Assembly (NCBI GenBank): GCA_021399445.1
Contig: JAJTUQ010000003.1
Coordinates: 5,642,001-5,706,000 of the forward strand
Direction: 5' to 3'
From: Xylogone sp. PMI_703
Taxonomy: Eukaryota > Ascomycota > Leotiomycetes
Length of the DNA: 64,000 nucleotides
The notes under the pieces: generated by a model
Told to the model about the DNA's origin: nothing
Databases searched by the model: none
What the model saw: the letters and a program-made list of their open reading frames with translations, nothing else
Translations under genes and position numbers: made by a program
In this document: positions 23,985 to 33,702 of the stretch, piece by piece
Numbering within the stretch: position 1 is the stretch's first letter
How the letters are laid out: every line of letters starts with the position of its first letter

Positions 23985-25625
23985 ATGTCGCGTCGACATC
24001 GGGTCACCAACGGTGAGTCCAGGGGCCGCGCGGGCTGCTGGACTTGCAAAGAGAAGCACGTGCGATGCACCGGAGAGCAGCCATCTTGCGCGCGGTGCCA
24101 GAGACTCAAGCTGAGTTGCTCCTACGAGTTGAAGCTGCTCTGGCAGGAAGATGCTGTTCAGCGCGGCATCTGTCTCGGACGCGAGGGACGATGGTCGAAG
24201 CACGGCAAGGCTAAGAAGGAAAGCGTCAAGAACTGCTCGGATATCTTCTTTTTCTCTCCAAACGTTGAGCCGATATTTCTCAATACAACCTATCATTCTT
24301 TTAAGCGTCGTACGAATGATGATAATAGCGATGATCCCGTCGACTCCGAGACCGAGTCTCTGCCGGCAACGACTCCAAGATCTCCAATACCGTCGACCTT
24401 TGAACTTGCTTTCAGACCTCAGACTGATAAAGCTAAGCAAGCAAGTCTATCAATACATCCTTCTGCACCTTCATCTCTATCTCTTTCTTCTTTGCCTTTA
24501 ACTCTTCCCCCACGCGAAGCGTATCTGTTTAATTATTTTGTTTCGGCAATATGCCCTTCCTGTTCTCTTAGTCCCTCTCATAACCCCTACCTGTACTACA
24601 TCACCCCTATGAGTTTTTCGTATACACCACTTCGAAATGCCATTATCTCTGTCTCGGCAAACGAACTGAGGTTAACTAACGATCGTCGATTCGAGCGTGA
24701 AGCCTGGTGGTATAAATCCCAGGCTCTCAAGGGACTACGAACGAGTATCTCGTCTGGAGAGATTGGCTGGCCGTTCATTGCCACTATCTTGATGTTATGC
24801 TTCTATGACATCTCGGATGGTTGCAATGAATCCTGGATGACACATCTGCGAAGTGGAATGGGCGTTATGCACCAACTGGACTCCAATTTCACGGAGAGTC
24901 AGTCGCTTCGCAAGTTTTGCTTGATGTACTTCGCTGCTCATCACATAATGGGCCATACAACAACTGTTCTCAACGAAACTGATGGCCAGTACAGCTGGCT
25001 AGAAGATGATTGTATCGAGGAAATTGATCCTTTAATGGGCTGCTCGCGTGGGTTATTGGACATAATCAACCAGATATCGAGGGTTACTTCCGATATTACA
25101 GAAATACTCAGCAAACGCCCTCTTACGGGTCCCGAAATCGTTTCTTTTACCTCCACTCGTAATGAAATCGAACGCTCACTACACACAGTGCACCAGATAC
25201 CTCCTGTTGATTCAGATGGCAAGGTTTCGGACAGCACGTATCTCTCCCAAATCGCTGAAGTAAAAAGGATTACTGCCTTGCTCTATCTTCATGAGCGAAT
25301 CACTACCATCCTCCCACCAGCATCACGTTCATCAGCTGCTATAGCATCATACAAAGCCGGTCTAATAGACTCACTGATTGAGCAGATTACCCCGTTGAGG
25401 AACTCTCCAACGTTGCTGTGGCCGCTATTTGTGTTAGGCAACGCAAGTCCAGAGGATGAAGAGCATAGGCGGTTCGTGCTGGAACGACTCGATGCTATGA
25501 GAAGATCAAGAAACCTTGGGAGCATCAGGCTGGCGAGGCAGTTAATCGAAGATAAGTATCGCACGTGGGATTTGGAATTGGAAGGGGAGATGAGGCCAAA
25601 GGGCAAATGGATTAGCTTGGCATAG
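23985..25625 (+). CDS. Zn2Cys6 zinc-cluster transcription factor, intronless
   Basis: A single open frame of 546 aa. The zinc cluster is complete: Cys18-x2-Cys21-x6-Cys28-x6-Cys35-x2-Cys38-x6-Cys45. A basic stretch follows the cluster, then a Ser/Pro-rich linker (about 105-180) and a helical region that resembles the fungal_trans_2 (Pro1-type) regulatory domain, about 180-530. Unlike the two other zinc-cluster genes in this window, it has no intron inside the cluster. It lies between the cyclase gene (same strand, upstream) and a permease gene (opposite strand, downstream), which makes it a candidate local regulator of both. Confidence 0.9.
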   Translation: MSRRHRVTNGESRGRAGCWTCKEKHVRCTGEQPSCARCQRLKLSCSYELKLLWQEDAVQRGICLGREGRWSKHGKAKKESVKNCSDIFFFSPNVEPIFLNTTYHSFKRRTNDDNSDDPVDSETESLPATTPRSPIPSTFELAFRPQTDKAKQASLSIHPSAPSSLSLSSLPLTLPPREAYLFNYFVSAICPSCSLSPSHNPYLYYITPMSFSYTPLRNAIISVSANELRLTNDRRFEREAWWYKSQALKGLRTSISSGEIGWPFIATILMLCFYDISDGCNESWMTHLRSGMGVMHQLDSNFTESQSLRKFCLMYFAAHHIMGHTTTVLNETDGQYSWLEDDCIEEIDPLMGCSRGLLDIINQISRVTSDITEILSKRPLTGPEIVSFTSTRNEIERSLHTVHQIPPVDSDGKVSDSTYLSQIAEVKRITALLYLHERITTILPPASRSSAAIASYKAGLIDSLIEQITPLRNSPTLLWPLFVLGNASPEDEEHRRFVLERLDAMRRSRNLGSIRLARQLIEDKYRTWDLELEGEMRPKGKWISLA

Positions 25626-26075
25626 GAGGAAATAATTTTCTCTTTTTGTGTTTTCTTATTGATAATCTCCCTCTCTCTGGTTGTCAAGTATTCTGGTTAT
25701 CGGCTGTGACTTGGTTCCGGCTTGAAGGTATTGTAGGGGAGGATTTGGCTATGGTGTTGTCTCTGGATGGATACGTGGTGTTTTTGTATTTCAAAAGTTG
25801 AGGTTAAAAGAACTTTAAACGTTCAATATTCTAATCTGCTTACCGCTAAAGATTCCGCATGTATTCATTGCACTACTAGTGGCTACCAGAGTTAGAAGTA
25901 TAATCATCAACATTATCAAAGGGATGTTGCAGAGAATAAGACCACATGCTTTCAGGCTTCGTTGAAGGTACTTTTGAAGCTTTCAAACTGCCCTTTGCAT
26001 AATAGTTACATATCCTGACACTTGACACTTCGCGGTGTACAGCACAATACAGCGACATGCCATACATGAATTGAC
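25626..26075. other. Intergenic, convergent 3' ends
   Basis: AT-rich region between the zinc-cluster gene and the permease; no gene or distinct element seen. Confidence 0.45.
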
Positions 26076-27781
26076 CTAGTAGGTGTATCTGAAGCCCGGC
26101 TGGCCCTCGATGACAATTTCACCTCGGTCTGCACGCCTGTTTTGAACATAAAAGATTACAAAGTTCTTTGCAACAAGCACAAAGTATACTATCTACAAAT
26201 TTGTTAGCCAAGCTCTATAAATAAAGGAATTGTTTTATTTTAACCTACCTGGAACCCAATACAGATCCAGAGCCCTGAACGGTAGTTTGGTGCGTCCTTC
26301 GACTGGAAGACATTTCCAGAAATGATGCCACCGAAGGCACCACCCATGATCATACAGGCTATGGTGAGCGCTTTCTTGCTCTGCCCAACCATATTGTTGT
26401 GTTGATATGCCCACTGGGTAGGAATATTACCAGTGATACCCATGACACCAAGGAAGACTCCACCGTAACGGGCGTGAACGTTGGAGGCAAACCCGGCTAA
26501 GGAGACACCTACGATATACATCATCGTGTTGAAGATTAGAATTGGTCCTCTAAGTCTGAAGTAATCGGCTACATAAGAGCAGCCCATGATCCAGACCGCA
26601 GCTGCAGCGTAAGGTGGAAAGCTCAATAGCTGAGCTCTGCCGGTAGAGTAACCGAACCCGCCTTGCAAGATGGTTGGAAGAAAATAAGAAAATGCGTAGA
26701 CACCTGTGTTGTTAAGAAGGAGATAGAGAGAGAATTCCCAGAGTTTCCAATCTCTAATGTGTTGCATTGCACGGCTAAACGTGAGCTTGTCTTCGACAGC
26801 ATCACCACGGTCATGTTCAATACGAACTAGGACAATGGCTGCTTCTTCTGGTGTTAGAAACCCCGGCAGGCCAAGGGAGTTTTTGACACAAGCTTTTTCA
26901 GGAAAGTCAGCAACAATAAAGAAGACGCTTATTCCAACAGCTGTGCTGACGATGCCTTCCTATACCCAAACAGTTAGATGTATCTCGAGGCAAAAGTGTT
27001 ATGGTAATAAGTTACAATAATGAAGATCCAGCTCCACCCATTCAATCCACGGTCACCTGCCATCTGCTCAATTCCATATGCAAGAAGTCCGGCAAGGCCA
27101 CTAGACGCATTTCCAATCACATAAAACCCAGCAATCCGCACCTGGATCTCAAAGCGGGTATACCAAACTGATAGAAGGAACATGGCGGCAGGCACTAGAC
27201 CACCCTCAAGGAAGCCTAGCAAAGCACGACATAAGGCCAGCTCGCCCCATGTTTTGACAAAGCCTTGACAAATGGTGATTATGCCCCATATGGTACCGAT
27301 GGTCCCAAGCCATAACGCAGGACCAATTCTGCGGACGACAAATGCGGCCGGAATATCGACAAGACAGTAACCGACAAAGAAAATCATAGCAAGGACAGAG
27401 TAACGATTTCCAATCCCGGTGTTGAGATCATCTTTGAGCCCAGCAATATTTGCCTGGGTAATAGTCAGCGTGATGTAGTACAAGGAATTAACTGGATCGA
27501 TCACGCACATTGCCCAGGTTCGATCTGTCAATGAAGGCCCACATATAAAGGAGAGAGAGGATCGGAACGAGACGCATATCGACCTTGCGCATGATCTTTT
27601 TGACAGTCTCAGGATCGGCGTCCAGACGAGACTCCAACACATCCTTCACAGGCAAGTTATATTCCACCTGAAGCTCTCTTTCCCGTTGAAAAATACCACC
27701 TTCATCAACTGAGGCCGCCCTATTACGAGCATCCTCGACGAACTCTACACCTGTACTTTTGTCCTCGGTGTTAACAGACAT
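26076..27781 (-). CDS. MFS permease, allantoate/nicotinate (Dal5/TNA1-like, ACS) family
   Basis: Four exons: 27781..27509, 27453..27016, 26959..26249 and 26192..26076, giving 512 aa; all introns are phase 0. Joined text shows the family landmarks: KIMRKVDMRLVPILSLLYM and FIDRSNLGNANIAGLKDDL at the first segment and loop, ALLGFLEGGLVPAAMFLLS, YVIGNASSGLAGLLAYGI, and WSWIFIIEGIVSTAVG across the second junction. About 12 transmembrane segments. A plasma-membrane proton symporter for organic anions is expected; the substrate is unknown. It is a different subfamily from the permease at 12208 (FLEGG here, MGCFEA there). Neighbours are the cyclase, its putative regulator and the CMD-like gene. Confidence 0.92.
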
Positions 27782-29089
27782 ACCGAAGGAGGTTATGATA
27801 AACAACTCTGAGATGGAGGTGATGCAGGGTGAATGGAAGGCGAGTTACAGAAGCATATTGCCCAGGGCTTTAAAGGGCCTACGGATGAGCAGGGGACGGG
27901 AGTGATATTACCATACGTTATCCAGTGTGCCGGAAGTGACAGTGAACAATATTATGATTGATTACGTGTATATTACGTCCAGCATGAGGAGACTCATTGC
28001 CCGCATGTGAATGTATACTTCTAAACTACATTTGAAAATGCCTGCATGGGTGGAGATGGCGGAATGGCTCCCCCCGCGACACACAGACCGCGGAGACTAG
28101 CTTTCCTGTAGTACAATTGCTACGCTACAATCGTTTGGAAAGAAGGAAGTCTATCAATACTGGGCTCAAGGGGAAGACTTAAAGACGAATAACCGCGATT
28201 CTTTTGGAAGCTCCACAAAGCTAGCTTCCACGCTTCATACTCGTCTTTTGATTGCATCAAATATCCCTATTCAATAAGAGTACCTTCTCTTGAATGAAGT
28301 TACTTTTGTTGATATCCATAACTTAGGCGAATCATACGTACCAAATCTGGTAGTATTGTCCCTAGTAGCCTGCAAGTACCGTGTCATTTGAAATCAGCAC
28401 CAATTTCCGACCCCACAGAACGAGCCGCTGCTGGGCGTGAAGGGCCAAGCTTGCCAAGGTGCTGTTAGGAATACTACTTAACAAACGGCAGTTGTTTGTC
28501 AAGCTTCTGTAAGGAAGTTTTACGATTCAGTGGGTGTGTCCGTATCTCGATCGGATGAGCAGTTGCGAATGGCTTTCGATAATATATGGTTTTGGAATAT
28601 AATAAGATCCGAGTACATAATAATTGCAATTCATGAACACTACTTAGACCATTCTTTTGTCCTTCGCAATCACTCAGTTGGAGAAAGTTCGGACACACTT
28701 CTTCCTGGTACCCGGCAAGTAAGGCTCCGGCATCATACACAGCGGCAACATTCAGCCCGAGAATAAAAGGCCCAATTATAAGGAGTGACAGCCCCCGGTA
28801 GTTGCGGAATGTCACCTTTCTCTGATATTCAGGCTGTTTCATTAGATAGGTCAAGGTCATACAGGCATAATCCATCGCATTATAAGGAACACGGAGACTT
28901 ACAACCATCTCTCCAATTTTCCCCGCACTTAAGTAACATTCCGCCCCAAAGGACAATGTACAGTTGACCTCGTAGGTACAAAGCCAACAGTCAATAAATA
29001 CTGCTATATAAGTTATAAAAGTTAAATGTGAAGTGATAGTTCCGTAATCCCGCAAGTATCAATAAAATTGTTTCGAGACCATCGCCAGA
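27782..29089. other. Divergent intergenic, 1.3 kb
   Basis: Mostly without genes. It includes a weak minus-strand coding candidate at 28474-28970 described separately. Confidence 0.4.
28474..28970 (-). pseudogene. Possible membrane-protein fragment, unrecognised
   Basis: A long minus-strand open frame without a good initiator ATG. The part around 28640-28840 reads like a membrane protein (NYRGLSLLIIGPFILGLNV, then VYDAGALLAGYQEEVCPN). A GTAAGT donor near 28905 and an ACAG acceptor near 28834 could remove a stretch upstream. No family recognised; could be a decayed gene or chance. Confidence 0.25.
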
Positions 29090-29566
29090 ATGCAGACCAC
29101 AAGCGAATTATACGAGAAGGGCAAAGAGGTCCGCATCGCCGTGCTGGGAGAGGAACATGTTAAAAGGTCACTGGCTGCGAGACAAAGTGAATATGCTCAA
29201 CCACTGCAATTCTTCACCACCGAGTATGCATGGGGAAGAGTCTGGTCACGACCAGAGCTTGATCGTAGATCCCGTAGTCTGTGCAGTATGTACGACCTCC
29301 TTGTAGAGTATGATTGGGTTCTAACAGAGAGAATTCAAGATCTCGCATTCCTCACAGCACTTCACAGCTGGAATGAACTGGCAATTCATACCAAGGGAGC
29401 CATCCGCAATGGGCTTACTGAGGTGGAAATCAGGGAGGTGGTTCTTCAGGCAATGGTTTACTGCGGTGTTCCGGCTGGTGTGCAGGCATTGAAGATTACG
29501 GAAGCGGCGATAAATGAGATGATTGCTAACGGAGAACATGAGAGACAGTTAAAGGAGAAGGTATAA
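29090..29566 (+). CDS. Carboxymuconolactone-decarboxylase-like protein
   Basis: Exons 29090..29285 and 29340..29566 give 140 aa. The 54-bp intron (GTATGT donor, TTCTAAC branch, AAG acceptor) is a multiple of three and has no stop, so the unspliced frame is also open (158 aa). Splicing restores the family text RSLCNLAFLTALHSWNELAIH, which the retained version interrupts by 18 residues. The C-terminal half carries the conserved E-x3-H helix and GLTEVEIREVVLQAMVYCGV. The Cys pair of AhpD-type peroxidase members is absent, so decarboxylase-type chemistry on lactone or acid intermediates is more likely than peroxidase activity. Neighbours are a permease and a flavin-reductase-like gene. Confidence 0.88.
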   Translation: MQTTSELYEKGKEVRIAVLGEEHVKRSLAARQSEYAQPLQFFTTEYAWGRVWSRPELDRRSRSLCSMYDLLVEYDWVLTERIQDLAFLTALHSWNELAIHTKGAIRNGLTEVEIREVVLQAMVYCGVPAGVQALKITEAAINEMIANGEHERQLKEKV

Positions 29567-30921
29567 ATGGACCATGCTTGATTGTTAATTGTGCCCTGCC
29601 GGTGGTTTGCTATTCTAGGATACGTTGAATGAAAGGGGCTGGGGATAGATTAGACAAGTTCTTATATACATGGAAATCAGGAGAGAACTATGTGGATATA
29701 AGAGCGATTCGGTGCTCCGAGTCCTTACTCCCAGGATTAGATTAACGTTCATCCAAAATGAAACTGATTCACCAAAATAAGAGGGGGAAAAATTGGATGT
29801 TTTCCTAGTAACCTAAGTTCCTTAGTTTCCTTGCCACCAACAAGCAGCACATCTGGACTGTTCGTGTCTAAATACAGCACAATAACGAATCCACGAGCCA
29901 GAGCAACAATAGGAGAGCCTTCAATGAAGGACCCATGCTTACAGTTTCAGTCGATCTGGCAAAGGTATGCCTGTTTATGTCTCTGAAAAACCGATATGAA
30001 GTCCGCCATGACCATCGTTCGCTTCCTATTTCACTCTTACTCTACCCTACTCCAGTGCATCTGCAGAGATAGGATATTGCGTTCTGGTTGGATAGTTTGA
30101 TCACAGTGATTCGCGAAGGTAACTGCTGGCATAAGCAAAAGCAGCTAGCAGTTTACATAAGCAGATCAAGCCTCTTTATATGCTCTAATATTCGGATTCC
30201 GAAAATTCCTCATTGGATATCCGGTTTCGAGTGAAAATGCGATTCTGTGGCAATTCGCTTCGAGGCCAGTCTCCTGGTAAATTGGGTCTTCTGCTACAAC
30301 TTCAATGCTCTCTAAGCAGTTACAAAGCAAACTAACTTTAGCAACTCCATGAGAACCCAATAGATAGTCACCCTTGTGACTGCTATCCTTCATCTTGTTG
30401 ATTTGAGGCAGTAATCACGTAAACAGTATTGCTCTCGAATTGACCAATCAAGAATTTAGCGAATATTTCCGTCGGAGTCGTTGACGTGGTAATAGTACTG
30501 TAGTTTGGTATCGCAGTGGTCCATTGACGACGGCACTTTGGAATCAACTTGCTAAAATATGCCCTTTGATGCTTAAGTGAATGCGTAGCATGTTCTCGGG
30601 CTCCATCCACTTCCATATCTAGTTAATAGTCAACATTGCGCTGAAAGTGTGCCGTTTCAGTTGGTCGGAATATATTTCCATTTCGTCTCAACGCTACGGA
30701 AAAAGATTCGATCAAAGGAGAGAAACTTGATAGCTCAAAGGAAAATCGGAGGATACTGTAGCAATAATGATGACTTCATAAGATTGTAACACATATAAAT
30801 ACATCCAAGATCCAGTGTCACCAACGCTTCTCAACCTAAAATTTGTCTCATTGTCAAGAGAAACTGTTTCCAAATACAATACTCCCATTTACAATTCAAA
30901 GAACTGTACAATAAGAGCACA
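29567..30921. other. Intergenic, 1.35 kb
   Basis: No firmly supported gene; see the low-confidence minus-strand frames at 30166-30616. TATAAAT at 30794-30800 is about 122 bp before the next ATG. Confidence 0.4.
30166..30616 (-). other. Two overlapping minus-strand frames, possible small gene
   Basis: A frame from an ATG at 30616 (77 codons) overlaps by 11 bases a second frame with an ATG at 30393 (75 codons). Both have fairly ordinary residue composition. No intron signals join them; a frameshift could. No family recognised. Confidence 0.2.
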
Positions 30922-31650
30922 ATGCATCACACAATCTCACCAGCTATCCTATACTTTGGAACTCCTGTGGTCCTTGTCACGACCCAGAACGATGACGGAA
31001 CTCCGAATATCTCGCCAATATCATCAGCGTGGTGGCTTGGTCACCGTGCTGTCATAGGGCTGGATGCAAATTCTCAATGCACATATAATCTGACACGGCG
31101 TAGATACTGTGTCCTTAACCTCCCGAGTGATGAAATGGCCGATTCTATCAACCGCATCGCTCGGACAACCGGATCCAATCCTGTTCCACCGTGGAAAGCT
31201 AGCGTGGGATACGAACACGTAAAGGACAAATTTCAGCGGGCAGGGTTGACAGAGCAAGCCTCAGATCTGGTGCCTGTACCACGAATTAGGGAATGCCCTG
31301 TTCAAATGGAAGCTGAGATGATGGAAACACATGAGATGATGAAAGACCTCCCAGATAGGAAAGGTCTAGTATTCTCAATGGAGCTAAAGATCCTCAGAGT
31401 CCACATTGAGGATAATCTAAGATTGCCGGGTTACGCAAACCGGGTTGATGCTGATAAATGGAACCCTATGATTATGTGTTTTCAGGATTTTTACAGCAAG
31501 GGTCAAAAGAAACTAGCTGTTTCTAACCTGGCAAAGGTCACTGAGGGAAACTATAGAGCTCTTACGAGGAGCGATGTTGTCAAACAGGGTGCTGATACAG
31601 ATGCACTTGGTACAGATGCGGATGAGGAGCTAAACCGTGATGTTAATTAG
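30922..31650 (+). CDS. Flavin-reductase-like FMN-binding split-barrel protein
   Basis: A single frame of 242 aa from an ATG at 30922, with TATAAAT about 122 bp upstream. The N-terminal half has the flavin-reductase/split-barrel pattern: FGTPVVLVTTQNDDGTPN, SSAWWLGHRAVIGL, and YNLTRRRYCVLNLPSDEM, followed by DSINRIARTTG. Family members bind FMN and supply reduced flavin to monooxygenases or act as small reductases. A decayed flavin-monooxygenase fragment lies about 1 kb downstream. The C-terminal 40 residues are acidic and variable. Confidence 0.8.
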   Translation: MHHTISPAILYFGTPVVLVTTQNDDGTPNISPISSAWWLGHRAVIGLDANSQCTYNLTRRRYCVLNLPSDEMADSINRIARTTGSNPVPPWKASVGYEHVKDKFQRAGLTEQASDLVPVPRIRECPVQMEAEMMETHEMMKDLPDRKGLVFSMELKILRVHIEDNLRLPGYANRVDADKWNPMIMCFQDFYSKGQKKLAVSNLAKVTEGNYRALTRSDVVKQGADTDALGTDADEELNRDVN

Positions 31651-32202
31651 ATTTCCTGAGATACTCTTACTATTTAGAATTTAGAATGTTAGATATAGGA
31701 AGCTCCAATTCCAAAATAACCGTTTCTAAAGCAACTCAATCTAAACATTAATAACATTCACAGCCATTGGAAGTAGAAATAATCGCTTTTCTAGGCTCTT
31801 GACATATTTCTCATTTAAGCTCAGGAGATAGGAAACTTCGTGACCTATTCTATCCATATTTGATTGCCGGTGATAGCCGCTTGCTGTGTTTGTCTTATCA
31901 CCAGTGTGAAGATGGTGTCGAATAACATCCCATTACCTGAAGACATCCGTAATGTCGTCGTTCAGATCTATCGTAGAGATGAAGGCGTTGATGAAGGAAT
32001 CTCCAAAGTAGCTGGCGGTGGTACAAAACTTTATTAGAAATCGATACCCACAGGTCCTAAAATAGATTCAGAATCGTTTTCTATTGCAGGATTATATAAC
32101 AGCTCTAAAATGCCCTAAAAATTAGATTTATACTGTATACGGCAACTTCTTTCAATGGATACCTTCCGTCTATCTTTACATAAAATACTGCATTATTCTA
32201 CA

Positions 32203-32452
32203 GCAATTACTTCTCGTGCCAGTTCCGTTTTGGTTCCCAGAGGTGAGTAGTAGCGACTTTAGCCTGTGTCGAGGGTGAGCTGATCCTGAACAAACCTGAG
32301 CACACCTTGAGCACACCCGAGTAGATCCTGGGTAGAGCCGCCCACTATAGTACGGGTCCCATTTTGGCGCCCTACACCTCGGATGAAAATTGTGGGCGTT
32401 TCTTGTGTTCTCCTAAGATTCACGCCAAAGTCAACTTTGAATTATAACACGG
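32203..32452 (+). repeat. Dispersed repeat, copy B
   Basis: Related to copy A at about 14578-14712, in the same orientation, and longer by about 115 bp between the blocks ending GTGAGTAGTAG and starting ACACCTC. The extra part contains imperfect internal repetition (CTGAGCACAC, TTGAGCACAC, CCGAGTAG near 32298-32325). Confidence 0.65.
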
Positions 32453-32587
32453 TTGACTGAATCACCACTGGCTCGGAAACCATTAATCTTTAATCTTTAT
32501 GTAATTACTGAATTTTCAAGCGAGAAAACTTATCCATTTGCTCAAGGAAAATCTTACTATAAAGAACTATAAACCGTCTTAACTGCT

Positions 32588-32972
32588 TTATAAACAAATA
32601 TCTAGACACATATTTCCAGAGCACAGCATTTTCGGTATACCTTTGGCAGTGTGGAAAGTGAAATGGGCTTCAATCCAAGCGTATTCTCCATGTCGTGAGA
32701 TTCGTGCTGTATTCGATATGATGTTGAACTCTGTTGCATCTTTTATGGACACAGTCTTGTCTCAGGCCTTCGTGATACGGCCTCTGCTAAAAAGTTCGAA
32801 AATTTCCTGTCAAGGCAAAAGAGCCGCGCCATAAAGCATCCTCAACCAGGTCCTCTGGACGTATTATCGGTAGTTGATGGATTAACTCCTCCAGAATCTC
32901 GCGGGGCTGGATATCATCTGAGATTGTCGCCTTGGGCAACGCACCTGGTAATTTTGAGATGCTGAATTTCAT
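32588..32972 (-). pseudogene. Flavin-containing monooxygenase N-terminal fragment, decayed
   Basis: From an ATG at 32972 the frame reads KLPGALPKATISDDIQPRE, then EDLVEDALWRGSFALTGNF, and RTF before a TAG at 32789. Homology continues in another frame (SRGRITKA, then stop, then DKTVSIKDATEFNIISNTAR, HGEYAWIEAHFTFHTAKG) to about 32588. The lesions are one missing base at about 32788-32791 and a TGA at 32764-32762 where relatives have Trp. The text resembles the N-terminal domain preceding the FAD domain in fungal flavin monooxygenases; the catalytic remainder is absent. Confidence 0.6.
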
Positions 32973-33702
32973 TTCGTTCTAGTTAAGGAATGTCAAGAAA
33001 TAGCGTTTCCAAGTCCAATACGTTTGATATCTAGTTGTCGCTCATTTTCAAGCAATGCTAGATTAGACCGTTTTGTACAATAGAGCACAAACCAAAATAC
33101 CTTCATTACGCACTTTCGAAAACTCTTATGGCACAGCTAGTTCAATTTATTTTGCAAGTTGTAACTACTTACGACATCTGTACACTCTTAGCAATAGTTA
33201 TTCAGTCGCTCAAATCAAAAGTTACCCAAATCAGAGGTTATAACTATCGGCATTATCACCGTGAGAATTGAACAGGGAGAGCTCGCAAGTTCGCTTTCTA
33301 TTTCTATTGGATTGTTTATTCGGACAGACCGTGCATTTACGTACTGTCGTGCAACTTTGCCTTTCTAGGGCTGAACAACACCAGTCCACCGACTTCAGAC
33401 GCTTTCAACGTCATATTAATTTCTGGTGACAGGATCATATTTGACGTGAAGCCGTTCTATGAACCAATAGTCTACATCCCGTCATGTGACTGGGAATTAT
33501 CCTGTGCAGACCGGATCCATAATAATAACGGAACACTTATAGGAGCCCACCTCCCCTCTCTCGCATGCTCGTACAGTCGTATATTCGTTATCTCGCAATC
33601 TCGGAAGGACGAATTGCTTCTTAGCCTAAGAAATACCACTTAAGTCTGAAGTCGTGTAACTAAAGAGTCAAGTGGGTTCTGTGGATTCTTCCGAAAGATC
33701 CA

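Larger units (their letters stand above)
31651..33702. other. Intergenic with relics
   Basis: About 2 kb holding dispersed repeat copy B (about 32203-32452) and a flavin-monooxygenase pseudogene fragment (32588-32972). A 41-codon frame at 31912 has no support. The region upstream of 33703 is the promoter of the next zinc-cluster gene. Confidence 0.5.

Noticed and set aside
31912..32037. 41-codon frame from an ATG at 31912
   Set aside because: Too short, no homology, adjacent to repeat material.
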